Shown piece by piece: positions 60,188 through 64,000 of a DNA stretch of 64,000 bases. The translations under genes and the position numbers were made by a program. The stretch spans positions 155,773,582-155,837,581 of the forward strand of contig NC_073692.1 in assembly GCF_029784155.1 (NCBI RefSeq), in the 5' to 3' direction. Position 1 is the stretch's first letter. Each line of letters starts with the position of its first letter. The notes under the pieces are model-generated. The model was not told where the DNA came from, did no database searches, and was given only the letters and a program-made list of their open reading frames with translations. This DNA is from Uranotaenia lowii (Eukaryota > Arthropoda > Insecta > Diptera > Culicidae).

Positions 60188-61549
60188 CTATTTGCCGTAA
60201 TCAATAAACTTTTTTGCTTTTATAACCTTTCTTTTGTAAAGCTCACAGTCGTAGCTCCAAGCCGAATGACAAATATCTAGCTTTGCTTCGTCTGAGTTAG
60301 TTGAACGATTAAATGTAAAGCAATTAATACATTTTTCATATTGAGCCGTACATTCTTTCGTTTCATGATTTTCAGCACATTTGGCACAACAGGTTTGTTC
60401 ATTACAATGTTCAGCTTTATGGCCAAAATGCCAACATTTGTAACATCTAAGCACACTTACTGCTTCATAAATTTTGCATCTTTCCCATCCCACATTAACT
60501 TTGCCACGTTTTATCAATGTAGTAAACGTCTCTGCATCAACTTCAATAGTAGCAATCATTGGATTAAGTTTCCATTTGGCATTTTTCTCGATTTTCAACA
60601 CTGTGATTTCTGCATCGGATAAATTATTCTGTTTTTTTAATGAATTAACAAAATCCAAATCATTAAAATTATCAATTTTATCAAATCCTACAATTTTTAG
60701 TTTAGGTTTAGTGGGTTGTTTAATGTCGATTGTGTATTTCTTGCCGAAAATTTTCTGAGCATGTGTCATAAAACCTTGAGCTTTTTCTTTAGTCCAACAA
60801 CTGACAAACACCTCTCCTGTTGAGTCAATGTAACGGACTTCTTTAACTCCTAAAGCTATTGGATCTAGAGATGATTTCAATTCCTTGCGTGTGACTTCGA
60901 TATCCTGTTCAGAGAGTGGTTTCAAACGAACAGTTTCTTCCAATTTTAATATCGAATTATTTATAACGTTGTTATCACTTTTCGCAGATTTATCTTTAAT
61001 CGTCTCAATTTTTCTCGGTCGGACTGATTCATTATCTTTGCTACTGCCTGTATTCTGAGCAACCGTCGATTTCACTACATTGGAATAGGAAACTGCCGGC
61101 ATTTTGTCGTTTTCATCCAGTTTGCGTTTCTTAGAATTTGAACGCAAGTGATACCGGACCTCATCATCTCTAACAACAATTTCTGGTCTAACAACTGATT
61201 TAATTTCATCACGCGCAATTTCTTGTATTTGTTTTTTTAGATCGTATGGAACAATTATTTTCTTATCCAGTCTATCAACTTTCGCATCAACAGCTTTTAT
61301 CAATTTCATCAAGTTATTCAAGTTTTTTTCAAACCCTGAATTTTCCAAACAACTATCACAAACAAAAACAAAATTTTTAATTTTTTTGAAAATTTCTAAG
61401 TTTGAGCCCACTGTGTCTGGTAGACAGCTGATGTGGAAAGCTCTCTTGCATAAACCAAAACAGAGAACTTGATCATCTGTCGGTGAGAATCCCTCACAGC
61501 ATCGAGAACACTGCTTGGAACTCACTCTCTCACTATCTCGTTCATCCAT
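60188..61549 (-). CDS. Non-LTR retrotransposon ORF1: PHD-like finger and CCHC knuckles
   Basis: Intact 453-residue frame from ATG at 61549 (an upstream GTG extends the frame by three codons; ATG is preferred) to TAG at 60188-60190. Residues about 14-66 carry a Cys4-His-Cys3 pattern (CSRC, VLCFGLC, FHISC, VCDSC), a PHD-like zinc finger. The middle is basic (HLRSNSKKRKLDE). Residues about 369-400 hold CYKCWHFGHKAEHC (CX2CX4HX4C) and CAKCAENHETKEC (CX2CX3HX4C), nucleic-acid binding knuckles. ORF1 proteins package the element RNA; the PHD-like finger may contact chromatin, which is inference. ORF2 follows in the same frame with no spacer. Confidence 0.9.
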   Translation of the reverse strand: MDERDSERVSSKQCSRCCEGFSPTDDQVLCFGLCKRAFHISCLPDTVGSNLEIFKKIKNFVFVCDSCLENSGFEKNLNNLMKLIKAVDAKVDRLDKKIIVPYDLKKQIQEIARDEIKSVVRPEIVVRDDEVRYHLRSNSKKRKLDENDKMPAVSYSNVVKSTVAQNTGSSKDNESVRPRKIETIKDKSAKSDNNVINNSILKLEETVRLKPLSEQDIEVTRKELKSSLDPIALGVKEVRYIDSTGEVFVSCWTKEKAQGFMTHAQKIFGKKYTIDIKQPTKPKLKIVGFDKIDNFNDLDFVNSLKKQNNLSDAEITVLKIEKNAKWKLNPMIATIEVDAETFTTLIKRGKVNVGWERCKIYEAVSVLRCYKCWHFGHKAEHCNEQTCCAKCAENHETKECTAQYEKCINCFTFNRSTNSDEAKLDICHSAWSYDCELYKRKVIKAKKFIDYGK

Positions 61550-61558
61550 CTCACGCAC

Positions 61559-62892
61559 TCACGCTCTCAAACATAAGGGAACGGCTTATGCCGCTTCTCT
61601 CAACACAACTACGATGACGATCGTTATTGATCGTAATAGAACGAACACAACATCAAATGAATAAAAAAAATACTTATCGGCGGTAATGGAGTCCAGACAA
61701 ACAAAGCGAATCAACCCAACTTTATTCTGGGCAGTTTGATGCCGTTGATTTCAGGAACCACTAATCACCAAACGAAACAGTTAATGTTCACAATAAACAC
61801 AACACAGAACATAAAATGATCCACATTGAACTTATTTAACACAATAAAAATTTGCCAAAACTATGCAACGGAAATATGCACGTCACATCTGTGTTCCACT
61901 TCTCTCGTTACGTGCTATTAACTCAAAATCGATCAATTTTGCACTAATGACACATTCAGTGCTTCCAGTTCATTCTGTAAAAATAGGATATCGATGTCTT
62001 CAAATAAGTTGTATGAAAAACAAATACCCACAATAAGATGTGCGTAGCTTCTCGAACCAACAACGAACAAAGTTATGGTTCATTAAAGTTGTGACATGAA
62101 TACACTCAGTTTCAATGAAACAGGGTACTGGACTGAATTCATATCAAGAAATTTCAATTTATTCAATACCATTCCTTGAGCCTTCAAGTTTCATGTACAC
62201 TTTTGAATGTGATATTTTGTTTTTACGACTTGTACAATCATAAATTAACAGTATCTTATCATTTTTTTTTTTTACTGGCACTTGAATAGCAATATATTGA
62301 GAAATCAAACGTTAATATTTCAACTGTTTCGCACAGTCTTTATTTGAAGAATCACAAAAAAAAATTAACTTTATTTCAATGGGTTTTTTTTTTAAATTGA
62401 AAGTAACGAACAAAATAAAAAAATAACTTAATTATGTTCAAATTGTGAAAATCTGACCATCTGGAAAGTCAAAAAAACTTTCAGAGCATAATTCCCTTAA
62501 ATTTTATTACAAAAAATCATATATTGTGACGTGATTTCTTTTATTTGCGCTGTTGTAACTCAGCTGGGTTCCAACCGATTTCTATAAAATTTAGTGTTTC
62601 AGATCCGTTTCATATTTTCAAAAAAGGTCTTTTTATGTTAGAAAATGTCGAAGTTTTCTCGTAAAATTCAAAAGTTTTTTTTTTGTAACGTAAATTCACT
62701 CATTTGCGAATGTTTTTGTTTGCTTCGATACAAACAAATTCTTTTTTTTTCACAATGAAGTAGTAAAGGTTGATACGGTCAACATTTGGTCAAGGGAAAA
62801 CGCGTGTAAATCGGTGAAATCGTTTATTTAAAAAATCAAATTAAATTTCTTTTTCAAGTTTAATTAGTATAAAATTCAGGAAAAATATACAG
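61559..62892. other. Probable 5' UTR of the retrotransposon, then AT-rich DNA
   Basis: 61559-61980 is more balanced and is plausibly the minus-strand element's 5' UTR with an internal promoter, though no boundary is visible. 62100-62892 is AT-rich with homopolymer runs. The last part is the 3' flank of the transposase pseudogene. Confidence 0.4.
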
Positions 62893-63570
62893 TTAGGCTT
62901 CTGCTTTTCCAAATCCGAATTGCCGGGTCTTACGCTTAACCCCTGCCATCAGATTTTGTACAGCCACCTTGTCCACCTTCTTCGCCGCAGAAAGCCAGTT
63001 TGCCTTGAACTGCTGCTCGTTCTTAGCAGTTTTTTTGGACTTCTTTAGGTTCCGCTTGACAAGAGCCCAGTATTTCTCAATTGGGCGGAGCTCTGGCGTG
63101 TTGGGAAGGTTCTTGTCCATGGGAACCACCTGGGAACCAACCATTTCTTGGCTGACAGTCCCGGAAGCTATGAAAATGCTGCTTTTCAAGCCACAGGCAC
63201 AGCTGGCTTGCCAAACCAGATATTTCTTCACGAACTTTGACAGTTTCATGTGCTTGAAAATATCTGCTACCTTTCCCCTTCCTTTTGCCGTATAAAACTT
63301 CTGTCCCGGAAGCTGCATGTAGTCGGCTTTGACGTAGGTTTCGTCGTCCATTACCACGCAGCCAAACTTCGTCAGCATCGTCGTGTACAGCCTCCGGGAT
63401 CGCGTTTTGGCGCGCTTTGTCGACAAACGTTCCTCAAACACTTTAATTACATTTGTAACGGTTTATTCGGCAACTTTTAGCGATTTTGCCAGCTTTGCGT
63501 GCGAGTAGCTCGGATTTTCGCGATGCGCGAGCGAAATTTTGATATGCTGCTCTTCTTCCTTGGACGGCAT
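62893..63570 (-). pseudogene. ITmD37E-type transposase with internal deletion and a nonsense codon
   Basis: Starts at ATG 63570 (MPSKEEEQHIKISLAHRENP). A TAA interrupts at 63463-63465, after LKVAE; the same frame resumes as TVTNVIKVFEERLSTKRA. The first catalytic block CVVMDDETYVKADYMQLPG and GKVADIF...KYLVWQA are present. Then SGTVSQEMVGSQVVPMDKN jumps to PNTPELRPIEKYWALVKRNL. About 45 residues, including the second Asp block (PDLASCHY in the family), are missing. The catalytic Glu (RPIEKYW) is kept. Ends at TAA 62893. Better preserved than the copy at 1150-1720. No TIRs were identified. Confidence 0.9.
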
Positions 63571-64000
63571 CTTGACAACTGAAGAGTGAATTCCAAAATC
63601 AAAATAGGAGCAACATTCTACACACACACCTTCAAAATGAGGGGTGTTCAGGTTTTTTAAATGCAAAATTGAAAGAAATACGTCAAGTTGATATTGACAA
63701 AATTTTTACCGTATCACTCTTTATTTGTTGGTTTCAAGTCGTATTATCCTTATATTTTAACTTATTATTCTGAAAAAGTTGTCAACATCTACACATTGCG
63801 AAGATTTCATAAACAGGTCGATTATTGGGATGAATTCTTTGTTGTTTTCATCGTTTTTTTTTTATTTTATTTTGGCGAGAACTAAACAAAAAATTCTTGA
63901 CAGTTGTTCCAAACATTTCGGGCTACTTTTGGCGTTTCATTCTTTCTCAGTGGACTATAAATAATTTTTTTGAATTTCTTGAATTTTTATTCAAAAAGAA
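63571..64000. other. Transposon 5' flank and AT-rich DNA
   Basis: 63571-63660 probably includes the element's promoter side (ACACACACACCTTC near 63622). The rest is AT-rich with no feature. Confidence 0.45.

Overview
The window is repeat-dominated eukaryotic DNA, almost certainly from an insect and most likely a mosquito. It is AT-rich, there is no operon-like gene packing, and I find no host protein-coding gene, rRNA or intact tRNA. The mosquito call rests on two broken transposases of the ITmD37E (Tc1/mariner) type, many miniature inverted-repeat elements (MITEs) with TA or TAA/TTA target duplications, a Penelope-like element and two non-LTR retrotransposons. Genus is not assigned. The likeliest setting is a large intron or an intergenic region, with short GC-richer stretches of probable host sequence between insertions.

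Layout. 1-2.6 kb: 3' end of a non-LTR reverse transcriptase, a decayed ITmD37E transposase and a long (AT)n tract. 2.6-8.3 kb: AT-rich DNA without clear genes. 8.3-9.5 kb: a TA-flanked TIR element carrying a heptamer minisatellite. 12.4-14.6 kb: a MITE with a 9-10 bp target duplication, then a satellite of about 75-bp units. 15.7-18.9 kb: a tandem array of about 150-bp units, then an AT-rich element with G/C-tract ends. 19.3-25.9 kb: a tRNA-derived sequence, several MITEs and a host-like stretch. 26.9-30.7 kb: nested and head-to-head TIR elements. 34.5-36.9 kb: a small hairpin MITE and host-like sequence. 37.2-42.6 kb: a (TTTG)n tract and an array of about 142-bp units split by a 3.65-kb element with inverted ends. 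42.7-44.5 kb: a Tc1 deletion derivative with 470-bp inverted arms. 45-50 kb: very AT-rich DNA plus a TAA-flanked MITE. 50.6-51.8 kb: one TIR element inside another. 53.5-56.8 kb: a near-perfect 3.4-kb palindrome of two Penelope-like copies. 57.4-61.6 kb: a nearly complete two-ORF non-LTR retrotransposon on the minus strand. 62.9-63.6 kb: an internally deleted ITmD37E transposase.

The coding features are all selfish-element proteins: reverse transcriptases with AP-endonuclease or GIY-YIG domains, an ORF1 with PHD-like and CCHC zinc fingers, and DDE transposases. All carry at least one disabling lesion or are truncated, except ORF1 of the 57-61 kb element. The best leads are the Penelope palindrome, with paired hammerhead-like motifs and lesions shared by both arms, and the two-ORF retrotransposon, in which endonuclease-RT follows ORF1 in the same frame after a single UAG in a readthrough-like context. 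Further leads are the Tc1 derivative with three mirrored binding-site-like repeats per arm and two arrays that share one build plan. All element boundaries were read by eye.
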